Shown here: positions 46,101 through 58,199 of the stretch, in pieces | Position numbering within the stretch: the first letter of the stretch is position 1 | Layout of the letters: every line of letters starts with the position of its first letter | Origin: Amphiduros pacificus | Taxonomy: Eukaryota; Annelida; Polychaeta; Phyllodocida; Hesionidae | Direction: 5' to 3' | Assembly: GCA_949316495.1 (NCBI GenBank) | Contig: OX439000.1 | Location: 12,034,834 to 12,098,833, forward strand | Length of the DNA stretch: 64,000 nucleotides | Translations under genes and position numbers: made by a program | Notes under the pieces: generated by a model | What the model saw: the letters and a program-made list of their open reading frames with translations, nothing else | What the model was told of the DNA's origin: nothing | Database searches by the model: none

Positions 46101-47830
46101 TAATGGTCATATATGAATGTTTTATTTATAAGCACACACCTATCACATTTCACAGTTAGTGGCTGTGGTGTCGCTGCGTTTCAAGGACCATTAGACGGTA
46201 GTGATGTGAGGGCAATAGAGACCTGTGTTATGACTGTGAGGGTATTGACATAGAGTCAGGCAGTGTCAGGGAAGCTGGGGACCCTGCATTTACTGTCACA
46301 CTGCGCTAATTGTCCACATCACTTGGGGCATTCCCTCACATTTCACCTCCCACTCATTTATTTGGAACCCGATATGTCACCGCAAAACCGATTAGCTGCT
46401 TAGATTTTATGATTTGACATAATATTGCTGTTAGTTTGCATTGATATCTTGCATTGATATCTTGTTTACATTCATCTACAACAACATCATATTGCAAATT
46501 AGAACCAACAAGACATGTTTGCCAACAAACGTATGTCAGCAAACGTTTGCCCAATTTATCAAGTTATAAAATAAAGCTTTTGCTTGGCCTTGAACACATT
46601 AAGTAATTCAAAAATACAGGTTTGGTCTGTGTGCTTAAAACATAAATATAAATTACACAATAGTTTAAGAAATAAGCCATCGTTTTAGAATGAAGCTATC
46701 TTTTTAGAATCAAACTGTCCTTTTAGAAGTATGCTATACATTTTGCTACACTTTCTATTGACAAAATGTCTTCAAGAGGAGATATAAACTGTATATATGT
46801 TTGTGTTTGTACACAAAAATAGCAATTAGTTTGCTCTTACCGCGACCTAAGCGTCTCCTGGTCATCAGCACTATATAGCACCAACATTAGCAGAGCACTA
46901 AATGCAGCGCCATGAGCACCTCTCATACTCCTCGTTTTTATCCAAATACACATGTCCTCCTCTGCCAAGAACAACACTCTCCCGTGGACAGGAGCGCACA
47001 AGTGGTGTGGCCAACACTGCTACATTGCCCGAGGAGGGCTTGGGAGAAAAATAGGCGTTGACAAAAACGAGGGTTGCCTGGAGACAGCATTTGTCCGTAC
47101 TGGTTGTGTATGTGTGTGCATTATACTGTGTATTTCTTCTCGCTTGTCTCTCCTCTAGTCAAGATTAAAGTGCTAGAAAATACCGACATTTATAGTATTA
47201 TGTTCAATATTCCAGACTTATTTTACATCACTCTCAAACACAATAACGATCGATTATGTCTGCAATCCGGATGTCACACATGGCGATAGCAAGATGGAAC
47301 TCAAATTATCAAAAGCTTTCTGGTTTGCTAACTCTAGTATTATTTTTTTTGTAAAAATGTCACACAAAAGTTAATGAGGACATAAGTACAGTACTTCACC
47401 AAACTTTGTCACTTTTGACCTGTATTGTAAACATTTAACTTAGGCAAGAGAATACGCCTCGCAAAGTCAAGGCCCGGGGCTTTTGATGCATGCATTTGTC
47501 AATGAAAATGGCTGTTTAACAACAATAAGGTCATAAAGAGGACGTGATTTATCACAAAGTGCCTATCTACACAGAGCCTCCCTTAGTTGGAGCACCTCTT
47601 TATTGTAATGTCCCTCACAGATCCTAACCTGATGATTATGATGACTAATGATAGCCATTTAGCGCCACCTAGTGACTCCTCGGATACCCCCGCAGACTCA
47701 ACGGAGAAGTGAAGACACGGTTCGCTGAATACAACACGTATAAGCATCAAATATCAAATGGTATTCAAAAGTGCTGAACATGCATATGATCAGATTTTTT
47801 TCTTCAATTTTGTTGTGGATTGTTTTATTT
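46101..47830. other. non-coding
   Basis: No gene is recognised. Short imperfect echoes appear at 46436-46462 (GCATTGATATCTT twice) and at 46683-46732 (TTTTAGAAT three times). A CTCF-like motif is listed separately. Confidence 0.45.
47661..47676 (-). promoter_or_regulatory. CTCF-like binding motif (reverse)
   Basis: On the minus strand GTCACTAGGTGGCGCT closely matches the CTCF core (CCASYAGRKGGCGCT) with one mismatch. With the forward match at 3315 it would form a convergent pair about 44 kb apart. Binding is inferred only. Confidence 0.4.
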
Positions 47831-48103
47831 TCATTGCTTGAAAATCTCTATTTGATGTTATCACACTGGCCCTTTTAATCCACGACTGTAACCAGTTAAA
47901 GATATGTAGATATTTTCATATAATATGTATTAATATAATATTCATTGCTTGGAAATCTCTCTTTGATGTTATCACACTGGCCCTTTTAATCCACGACTGT
48001 AACCAGTTAAAGATATGTAGCTATTTTTAAAGATATGTAACCAGTTAAAGATATGTAGCTATGTAACCAGTTAAAGATATGTAGCTATTTTAAAGATATG
48101 TAG

Positions 48104-48104
<1 letters not shown>
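47831..48104. repeat. 111-bp tandem duplication with 25-bp sub-repeats
   Basis: TCATTGCTTGAAAATCTCTA through CCAGTTAAAGATATGTAG starts at 47831 and again at 47942. It is followed by several shorter copies of TAACCAGTTAAAGATATGTA plus GCTAT, leading into the TA tract. The copies are nearly identical, so the expansion is recent. Confidence 0.93.

Positions 48105-48179
<75 letters not shown>
48105..48179. repeat. (TA)n microsatellite
   Basis: About 74 bp of TA, followed by TATATATACTCTCGTG twice and then an (AATA)n run at about 48220-48242. Confidence 0.96.
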
Positions 48180-49841
48180 TCTCGTGTATATATACTCTCG
48201 TGTTGAGGTATGAGATTTTGAAATAAATAAATAAATAAATAAGAAACTCTGTAATTACGACAAAGAACACTTGATGTGAAATAGGATTCTATGTGGAAAA
48301 CAAACTCAATTTTATTACAACTCTATCTTCAATATTAAAGACAGTCTAAAGCAAAATATAAACGTTAGTAAAGTTAATTGGCCTGAATGTTTTTCGTGTC
48401 CACATGTGTTGGGCAAAATATTCGATAAAGTCTCAAGTTTCATTTAATTTCATCTATAATATTTGGAGAGTTGTAAAAATACACGAGTAAAACATTTTGA
48501 TCACTAATTGTCTGAGATGTTTCTGTTTTCATTTATTTGGATTTACAGTTTATTTTGGGTTGTCATTGATAGGATAAAACAATGCTCTTTAAAGCTTTCA
48601 TGAATCACGGATATCACAGGCAATTTTACAGAATGCTTGAAAATCGGATTTCATGAAAGCTTTAACATGTACACCGTGATATTTTCACATGAGCCTTGTG
48701 GTCAGATATGCGTCAAATAAATTAATTGGCTTAGATGTACAATTTGATGTTCTTTCACCAACGATGCGTCAAAAAGACCTACTCTGGGTGTTCGCTCTGT
48801 AAAATACCACTATCATTACGAGGTTTAAATTGCATGACTAAAAGTAGAAAGCACACAATAATACATTTTAAGTTTCTGTTTGAATTTAACCTAATTCTTA
48901 ATTTATCTGGTGTCCCAAAGCAGTAGATTTTACAGAAGATATACTGACTAATAAAATGAAAGATCACAATAATTAATCCCAATTCATGACTTTTGAGGAA
49001 ACCTATCCAGTCTGGTTGATATTTTTCTTAAATAGCTGTAGTGTAAAGTCGGAAAGTACTTTCCATATAGTCATGTTCAGTTTTAATTATATTGTTGATA
49101 CGGTAAATTGTACAGGTAGTTAAAGTGGTTCTTAACATTTGTTGGTAATATGATCATCTTTTTTTCACTCAGACCGCTGTTTTGTAAAATCTGACGTTTG
49201 CGGATAAAGGTTAAAATAACTGCTTAGAATTACTCTGAAGTGACAAACACATTGGTTTAAATATTTGTAATTTTCGAATAAGTATATCTTAAAATTATGT
49301 TTAATTTGTAAGCAATGGTTTAAATCATTTTTTTCTTCTAAATAATAATATTTTAAATGTATATATACGTCTACATACGTCACTGATTCCTTCTGATATT
49401 TTTCACACATCCATTTGTGTATCTATAGAATGTATACTATAAAGATCTACTCCTAATTTTCGATTACCATAAAATGTGATATTCTTCAGAGGAAAAGCAA
49501 GAAATGGAGCACTTCAAAGTGTCCTTCGTATGCTCTGATGTGGCTGATTAGCCAGACCTGTTTCGCCTAATCTACTCTCTTCGGTGTTTAGTTTTTATCA
49601 AATGCACATCTTTTTGTCGTTATTTTTTCTTGTCCATTTGGATAAGTGAACAAATGTGCAGACTAATCACAATGGTTGAGACCTGTGTCCTCTGTTTGCA
49701 CATTCATTTGTAAGGTCAGTGGAGCATACTATTCATTAGTTTATTGTTATTCAAGCTGTTTGTATATTTAAGTGTGGCTTTCAACATTATTTCAGTTATT
49801 CTTGCTTGTAGCAGATATAGTGATACCTAACTGAATTATCA
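48180..49841. other. non-coding with a 16-bp perfect inverted repeat
   Basis: TTAAAGCTTTCATGAA (48589-48604) is mirrored by TTCATGAAAGCTTTAA (48650-48665) across a 45-bp spacer. No exon is recognised. The AATA run near 48220 could be a decayed retroposon tail. Confidence 0.5.
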
Positions 49842-49925
49842 AGTCGCAGGTCCCTGACACGACAACACACCTGTTCACAGATTTGCAAGGACAACGGGTT
49901 AACCCTTCAGACACGGGCCTCAGCA
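49842..49925 (-). mobile_element. SINE body fragment, minus strand
   Basis: This matches the body of the SINE at 33905-34135. The minus strand shows GGGTTAACCCGTTGTCCTTG then CAAATCTGTGAACAGG and GTGTTGTCGTGTCAGGGACC. No tRNA head is recognisable next to it, so it is a fragment or a diverged copy. Confidence 0.6.
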
Positions 49926-51284
49926 AGTTTATAATGATATATTGTAATGTGAGTGCAATCGCGGCAGGACTAGCACTGAAAACTAAAGGTAGTCATAAAG
50001 AGAGAAGATTTCATGCTCCCATAATAAGTGTGACATTGAAACATGGTCATAAAGACTGAGAGGTAGTCAAAGTGATTACTCGCATGTTACCCTTGAATAC
50101 CTAATGTAGCCGGGGTGAGTTGAAAAGGTACCAGTGTTTTAGAATGATTATGAAATATATCCATATACTATTTTTTAAAATACAAGCAAACTTGTTAACT
50201 GCATATTATGATTTTTTATCATTCATGTAACCCTTACACCATATTCATAATAACTATTTAGTGCATCTGCAAAATGTGTTTTCCAAATGCATAAATCTGT
50301 GTAGCATAGGTATTCTGTGGTCATAGTCTTATATAGCTTTGCCCCACCGCTCTCAGTCCCCGTACCCCACCCCCTGACCTGGCTTTAGCATCCATGCCTC
50401 ACCACATCATCCAAATTCCAAAATTGTATGAAACCATTTCAACCGAATTCCAAAATAGGAGGAAAACGAAAGGAAAACACCATGGATATTGTGATTCAAA
50501 ACAAACCAAGCTTTCAAAGACAGGGTTCAAAGCTTTTGTAAATGATTATGGTCAGAGAGTTTTGATTAAAGGGACAGAGTAAAGGCTTCTTAATACATGT
50601 GTGATATGTATGCTGACAGAGAAAGCTTTGCACAAAACAGGTAGTCAGTATGATTGCAATATTGAATGCTGTTCAATCAAAACTTGGGTTCGAGATCACC
50701 AAGAAAAATACTAAACGAACATGAATATTCATTAAAACACATGTATGATATTCCTATAATCTAGAAGGAATACTGGAGGATACTGAAGTATGAACATACA
50801 AAGTGATGCCAGAGGAAAATTATGTATAAGTTAAACGATGTTTATAAAAAATAAATGTTGATGTACATGTGATTTCTTTCTTAATTTTAATGTTTATGAA
50901 AGAAGATGGTAAAAATGAAGTCTGTTTACACTTGAGCTTCTTCAGCTGACAAAATCATGCCAAGGCAGAAGATAATATAAGACATTTTAGTTTCTGTTTT
51001 CAAAAGAAATGAATATCTTTATGTATTCCTGATTTGTCTGTTTGTTCTTTACTATAATGTCAATGTGAAACAGTGGTGAACCAAAAGCACCTGTTAAGTT
51101 GTATTGTGTATGTGAAGCCAGTAAATAATGTAAAAAAGTTGATTACCATTTATAAAATAATAAATGTGTATGTGGAGTTAATTGTTTTTAATTTCAGAAT
51201 AAAGACGGGGTATTGAAGATGACAATTGTTGTAGTCAGTGTGGCAAGTATACGCCTTGTTATTTTGTGATCATTACGACTATAA
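49926..51284. other. non-coding
   Basis: AT-rich sequence. GGTAGTCA occurs near 49988 and 50072 and echoes the GACTACC core of the 39-bp array downstream. No exon is recognised. Confidence 0.45.
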
Positions 51285-51456
51285 ACTCAAATGGGTCAAA
51301 TGGGTTACTTTCTGACTACCTAATGACTACCTTGTCAAATGGGTTACTTTCTGACTACCTAATGACTACCTTGTTAAATGGGTTACTTTCTGACTACCTA
51401 ATGACTACCTTGTTAAATGGGTTACTTTCTGACTACCTAATGACTACCTTGTGACC
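51285..51456. repeat. 39-bp minisatellite, ~4 units
   Basis: The unit is AAATGGGTTACTTTCTGACT followed by ACCTAATGACTACCTTGTT, in four nearly identical copies. It gives a 13-residue repeat frame that is not a gene. Scattered GACTACCT motifs continue to about 51550. Confidence 0.95.
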
Positions 51457-51584
51457 ACGTGAGAGGGTCATAGGCAGTCACTATGACTACCTAGCTCGTC
51501 AATATATTCTGCGACTACCTAGGCCCTCATCCCACAAAAGTGACTACCTCTATAAGATAGTCACTCTGTCTACCAGATGTTATC

Positions 51585-51675
51585 AGTGAGAAATCGAACC
51601 AGCGACCTTCAGATCGTCACAAAGGAACTGGTGCCAGGAAGCTTGCTCAAACCAAATGTGCTACGGCCCTCAACC
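51585..51675 (-). mobile_element. tRNA-derived SINE head, minus strand
   Basis: The minus strand reads TAGCACATTTGGTTTGAGCA (A box at 51652-51663), then CACCAGTTCCTTTGTGACGA and GGTTCGATTTC (B box at 51590-51600). The A box, the CAGTTCCT(C/T)TGTG linker and the B box occur in the same order as in the copies at 29975 and 33905. No SINE body of the 33.9-kb type follows it. Confidence 0.65.
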
Positions 51676-53200
51676 CTTAAGTGTATACACCGCTTATATC
51701 CGACTTGCCGCATTTAAAACCTCACTTAGGATATTAAATCTCTTATTTTTATACACAAGCAAATATTATTAATATATAACATAGTGGCATATACAAAATT
51801 ATGTCATATCTGATTGCAATAGTACATCACGTATTATAAAATGTTGCAAGAGGTCATGCCATTGGTTTGCAAACTTGAATCTCTTGATATCAAACAGGAT
51901 TTTTTCTCTTTGCAAATTATACATAGTTTCCCCTTTGTTTGGCATCTCTTATGGAGACATGGACTTACCTCGCAGAGACAAAAACCGTCCCAGCAAATAA
52001 TCTTTATGTGTGATGCATCTGGAAGCATGAGCCGCTACCAAGCACCTGTTAGGCCTACACCTCGTGTGTGTAATGTCAGAAGTTGCATTACTGGCGATAA
52101 AAGCTGTATAGTTTAATCCCACACAGAGGCAGTAACATGGACATGACCTGCTGCCCAACCAATGGTTCTGTGTGCACACACCACATGACCAAGGAAGCTT
52201 CTGCAGTGAAACAGTCCACTTCATCTGGCCAGATTTAACATATGGTAAATGACACATTCAGGACCTGTGGGATTTAGACAAGACCGAAAAGGTTAACAGA
52301 GCCAGTTCGTCTGCAGTTAAAATGCAGATTTTCTGTGAGTGCCATCTCCCAACAAATGGGCTACGTAGTGATGGGATGGTGATACGGCCCTATGCAGCTT
52401 TATGATGACTTTTGTCCCCAGATGCCCACACTCAACATACTGCCACATCGATCTCTGCGAAAATGTGTGGAGTCTGCAATGCCTCTACTCTCTCTCTCTC
52501 TCCTCCCCTCCCCTCCCGTCCCGTCTCCTCAATTCTCGGCTCCTCAATTCTCGGCTCCTCGTGGCATACTCTCGCATGGGGATGGGTTTAAGGGTAATTA
52601 AAGCATTGTTGAGAACACTTCAATCGTCTTGTGAAGATGAGGGTCTATGCTGATAAACACTGGTGTTTGAAATAGGCCAACTCTACATGGGAGCTGTCTT
52701 TGTATTGCATTAGAAACTCATGTCACAATCAATACCATAGTGAACATAAAGATGGTGCTTTCCTGAGATGTCTTTGGAAAATGTGCCATTAATTAAGCAA
52801 TGTGCGTGACAGTAGAAAAGAGTGGATTTTGCGGACCTTTTCTTCTTTCAGAATGCATGGCAAGGTCTGATTAGTAATTCTAGCGTGTATTTACGATAAG
52901 AGATGGAAATAATCTGCGGTCGTTAAATTGCTTTAATATTAAATGAGGTGGTTCAAATTTGATATGAAACTTTTGAGTTCTAGTTGAATTATATCAATTT
53001 GTATTGCAGTAAATGGGTTAGAGTGAAGTCTCCATTATCGTTATCAATACTAATGTAATAGTCGCAGGTTTATGAATGCGAGACGTGGGATGATCTATTC
53101 CAGCCAAAATTAGGAGACTAATCAAATGGGAAGGGATCAGACCATGGAAAGGACAGACTCCCAAAGTGAATTATTTCTATCCTGCCATATCTGAGGAAGA
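51676..53200. other. non-coding with a pyrimidine tract
   Basis: A CT-rich stretch at about 52487-52560 includes a 15-bp duplication (CTCAATTCTCGGCTC). No gene is recognised. Confidence 0.45.
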
Positions 53201-53204
53201 CTAT

Positions 53205-53385
53205 TGCTTGCGTGCTTGTGTGTTGCAGAATCTCTACATTGTCAGATGTTGCAGAATTTTTACATAGTCAGATGTTGTAGAATCTTTACATTGTCAGATG
53301 CTACAGAATATGTACAGTCAGATGTCTTTACAGTCAGATGTCTTTACATGCAGTCAGATATCTTTACAGATGCTGCAGAATATAT
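53205..53385. repeat. 26-bp minisatellite, degenerate
   Basis: The unit TGTTGCAGAATCTCTACATT plus GTCAGA occurs about three times in full, followed by shortened units that keep only TCTTTACA..CAGTCAGATG. This shows both expansion and internal deletion. Confidence 0.9.
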
Positions 53386-53949
53386 TAGTCTGAAGCCTTT
53401 TCGTCCAGCTGATGTATTAATTCAATGAAACCAGCGCCTATGTTGGCTCTTAATTTGTTAGAAATCACCTTATTTTCAAAAGAGTATAGAGGAAATAAAT
53501 AATTTGTTCTTGTGACAAGAAAGTCTTTTTTTTTAAATTGTACTCAATTTCTTTTTGAAAATGATATTTATATTTCTCCATCCCACGAAACATCAAATGG
53601 CCTGGCTGTAAATCTGGCTAAATGTCGTCTGCTGAAGATGCGTTTGATAATGAAAATCTAATATGATTTGCAAACTGCTAAAAGAAAGAAATGTTTATGG
53701 TTTGGAGCACCACCATCCCAAACTTGCCACACATGTGTACGAATCGAATACACCACAGAATAACATGTACACAGACATCCCTGACGTATATGCACCAGCC
53801 CTCGTCGTCATACAATTTCGTATAATATAATCTATATCATTACATATATTTATTATTGCATACAAAGAGTTGCATACAAAAAAGTTTCATGTCCATTCAA
53901 GGTTTTTATTCATGAATTTCCTGATATCGTATACCATAATAATTAATTC

Positions 53950-55165
53950 GCTCCTCGTACACTAGGACTAATTTCAACCCTCGCCACTAGTGTACCACAA
54001 TAATTAATTCCATTCCCCCTCTAATGGTATATCACGATGACTCATTCCACTCCCCCTCTGATGGTGTACCACGATGATTAATTCCACTCCCCCTCTAATG
54101 GTATACCACGATGACTCATTCCACTCCTACTCTGATGGTATACCACGATGACTCATTCCACTCCCCCTCTGATGGTATACCACGATGATTCATTCCACTC
54201 CCCCTCTGATGGTATACCACGATGACTCATTCCACTCCCCCTCTGATGGTATACCACGATGACTCATTCCACTCCCCCTCTGATGGTATACCACGATGAC
54301 TCATTCCACTCCCCCTCTGATGGTATACCACGATGACTCATTCCACTCCCCCTCTGATGGTATACCACGATGACACATTCCACTCCCCCTCTGATGGTAT
54401 ACCACGATGACTCATTCCACTCCCCCTCTGATGGTATACCACGATGACTCATTCCACTCCCCCTCTGATGGTATACCACGATGACACATTCCACTCCCCC
54501 TCTGATGGTAAACTACGATGACCTATTCCACTCCCCCTCTGATGGTATACCACGATGACTCATTCCACTCCCCCTCTGATGGTATACCACGATGACTCAT
54601 TCCACTCCCCCTCTGATGGTATACCATGATGACTCATTTCACTCCCCCTCTGATGGTATACCACGATGACACATTCCACTCCCCCTCTGATGGTATACCA
54701 CGATGACTCATTCCACTCCCCCTCTGATGGTATACCACGATGACTCATTCCACTCCCCCTCTGATGGTATACCACGATGACTCATTTCACTCCCCCTCTG
54801 ATGGTATACCACGATGATTCATTCCACTCCCCCTCTGATGGTATACCACGATGACTCATTGCACTCCCCCTCTGATGGTATACCATGATGACTCATTTCA
54901 CTCCCCCTCTGATGGTATACCACGATGATTCATTCCACTCCCCCTCTGATGGTATACCACGATGACTCATTCCACTCCCCCTCTGATGGTATACCACGAT
55001 GACTCATTCCACTCCCCTCCACTCTAATATCACTATGGTTCATCCTATATATATCCACCCAGTTGTATACCACGATGAGTCATTCCACCCCCTACTAATA
55101 TACCACGGTCATTCATTCCATATCCCTCTCCACTCGTATACCACGATGATTCATTCCGTCAACCC
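53950..55165. repeat. 37-bp minisatellite array, ~30 units
   Basis: The unit is CTCATTCCACTCCCCCTCTG followed by ATGGTATACCACGATGA. The core from about 54030 to 55010 is very uniform. The edge units are diverged (AATTAATTCCATT on the left, shortened on the right to 55160). Each unit contains the perfect 10-bp palindrome TGGTATACCA. Stop-free frames on the minus strand are by-products of the repeat. Confidence 0.97.
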
Positions 55166-58100
55166 CCTAAACATCGTACCCCGAAAGGGTTCATTGATTC
55201 GGATCACATTTGTGAGTGATGGAGGGAGATTCGGCTCACAGCTGCCGGGGCTATAAGGCCTCTGGAGGGGCCACTTGTGTGAGAATGGCTTTGCTTCTGG
55301 TGCTATGTGACTGTTTATTGTGAGAGAGAATTCAAGTATGGCTGTGTGTGTCTTGTCCGGCTTAGTGGGCCTAATGGGGCAATATAAGACACTCTGGATC
55401 ATCTGCACATCTTATATATCTCCTTTATATGTCAACTTTCTATGTCTGCTCCCACCATATGCTCCTATGTTACATGTAGTTTTTGAAGCTTTCATCAGGA
55501 GAACTATTCCAAAAGGCTACAAATGTATCCTTTCTTAGACTTTTTATGACAGGCTTTAAGACACGATCAGTCTGAAGAAAAATATGATCTATCTTTGTGA
55601 ATGGTAAAATACTCTAAGAGATTTTACTTTGTAACGCAAAGCATATGAAATATATCCGATAACATATATTATAATAAAAAATCTATATCATGGATAGCGT
55701 ACACCAGAATCAGTATGCATGGCGAATCTACTCAGTTCTGTTCTATCATCTAGCTTTTCATCTGGTGGTGTGTCACAATGAGAGCCACCGCAAGGAGCGA
55801 GGAGTGCTCCCTGCCCTCAGACACGGTATATACAGTGTTAGCGTGCCGTGTGTGACAAACATAACGCCCCATCTCAAAGCCCAGGATGAAGGAGTGGATT
55901 GTCCTCGGCCTTAGTCTATCCATTCCCGGCATGCCCTCTCTTATTTTTTGTCATTTCTTCATTTTAGAGGCACATTCCATCAAGGACCTATGTATTCTAG
56001 CATCTGACATATCCGCGAGTTCCTCGGTCTTACAACTAAATGAGCATTCACACAACTGTAGGCTCATGTTGGTCATAAAAGCAGACGACAAAGTAGTTGA
56101 CACAGGAGAGCAACAGGCGATGACAGATCCCTTCTCATCGCTTAGTTATGCCTGACAATTTTTGTTTTCTCATGTCCACACTCGCTCCGTCTTTATTTGT
56201 TTCATGTCAGATAGAGTAATGAAATATTCCATCAAGTTACATTGGGCATAGTATGCGAATCTCAATCACTGAGCATTCACCCGCACCATGTGATATGATC
56301 TGGCATATCCTTCATCAAAAATAAATTACATGGGCAGCGGTTGAAGCTTTCACATCCCTAATAATTATTGGAATAATTCTTTCCGGGACCCCAAGAATTT
56401 GTAAATAAAAAAAATCTACTCTCAAAGCAGAACAACGGTGAGACTTAGAGTAGAACTACTGTGGGATGCTTTAATCAAAATTTAATCAAATACAATTGAA
56501 CCAAATATCAAATACAATTGAACCAAATAACAAAATATTGTGATCACCACAAATAAGGAGGTGGCGAAGACAGGGTTAAAGGTTAATATGCATATCACAT
56601 AAAGCAGGAAAATGACAGGAGATAGGTGTGAGGTTACTGGTATACTTCATCATTCTCTTCACGCCGCCCATGCCGCCTCCAGACCAGCACAAATCAAGCC
56701 GCAATGAAGGAGTGCATGTCGTCAGTGCCGTGAAGAGGGCGGCGAGATCGGGGCTGCCATCACATGGGCGCATCTCTAAGGCTTGTGGCGCATGACGAGT
56801 GTGTCACACAAAAACGGACCAAGCGATATCGCACCGTGCCAAGCGACAATGCCACACATCCAAATTGTATCGGACGTGTGAGAAAATCACAACAACGCCC
56901 AGTGACTCACAGGCTTGTCGCCCTGTTGAGTATCACAGTGGTATTTTTGCATGTCACGCCACAGCTTGAGTGGTTATCTCGTGTGATGCTGAGAGAATAT
57001 GATTAGTTTTCATGCCTAATCAGCAATAATAGCTCATTTGTTGGTTAAATTAAATATTGTCACTTAGTCATGCACACCACGATCCTTGCCAGTCAACGTC
57101 AAAATTGCACGTGCATTATTTCTTCACGTCGTTCATTTCCGGAGATCTGAGGCTAAGATCAAGCAAGTATACTCTATCAAATAACTCTGATAAAAAAAAA
57201 CAGATCTATCGCTGAAACAAATTCAACACAATCTACACAATGAGATTGACTGTCAAGTTTCTCTGACAACAAACACAGAGGTTGATCCATTTAAGAATAA
57301 CAATGCACCATGGGGCTAACACTGTCGCTTCAAGTCATATTATGAGTGTCTGGCCACCATCCTGACATAGGTTTAATCATATGAAGCTTGCTATAAACAG
57401 CCTCCACTTGGGACTAGCATATTTTTTGCATTCTGAATGTGCGATAAGCAAGTCACTTACATTTACCCAAAGCTGCTTTACTGCAAAGTCTGCCGCCTCA
57501 TTTCCGTTTATCCCTATTTGGCTTGGCCTCCCAGTAGAAAATTATATTCTCCTTTTTGTAATAACCTAACAAGTCAAGCATTTCAAGCCCTGTTTGTATA
57601 AGTGGATTCTTGCAGTCTTTGCTCGTTATGGACTTTAGAAGCCATCTGAGAATATGAGAAAGTGTCGACATTGTAATTGCTAGAGGTTCCAATGCGATCT
57701 GATGCTGACTAAAATACGTCTAGCTGTAAAGAATAAGATGGTGGAATTTTCTGTCAATCTTTAAGAATACATAATTGGTGACAACTGTTTTGTTCTGATT
57801 ATATTAAACACTTAACCGATATTAAACTTTGAATATTTCGTTCAATTCATTGAGATTCTTAAAATTACTGAATGAATGAATGAATGGGCACATCAGTCGT
57901 TTAGGTCATTCAGTGCCTAAAATAGTAAAAACATAAAGGTTTTGACTAGATTTATCAGTAATTGGTGTCTTTAGGCATCACTTTCCTGCCTATTAATTGC
58001 TGGACATCGAGAATGTATAACAGACAGGCACATCCTGATGGCGAATTTGTAAATGATTGACGGAGCACCAGCAAGATCAGGTATGTTAAAAACATGACTT

Positions 58101-58199
58101 TAACATGCTTGATATGTAGAACAACATCATCCTTTTTTAAAATAGAAATCCTCGAAATGTAATTTCGTGAAAGAGTAGTACTTTGAGATATTAAAGAGA
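55166..58199. other. non-coding
   Basis: Several open frames of 60-90 codons occur on both strands, none with a recognisable domain. The stretches 55200-55400, 55740-55960 and 56600-56990 are more balanced in base composition and could be regulatory or conserved DNA. There is a short (GAAT)n run at about 57871-57886. Confidence 0.45.

Noticed and set aside
54264-54775. Minus-strand frames over the 37-bp array as a gene
   Set aside because: They are translations of the repeat unit that cycle through frames. Nothing points to a protein.
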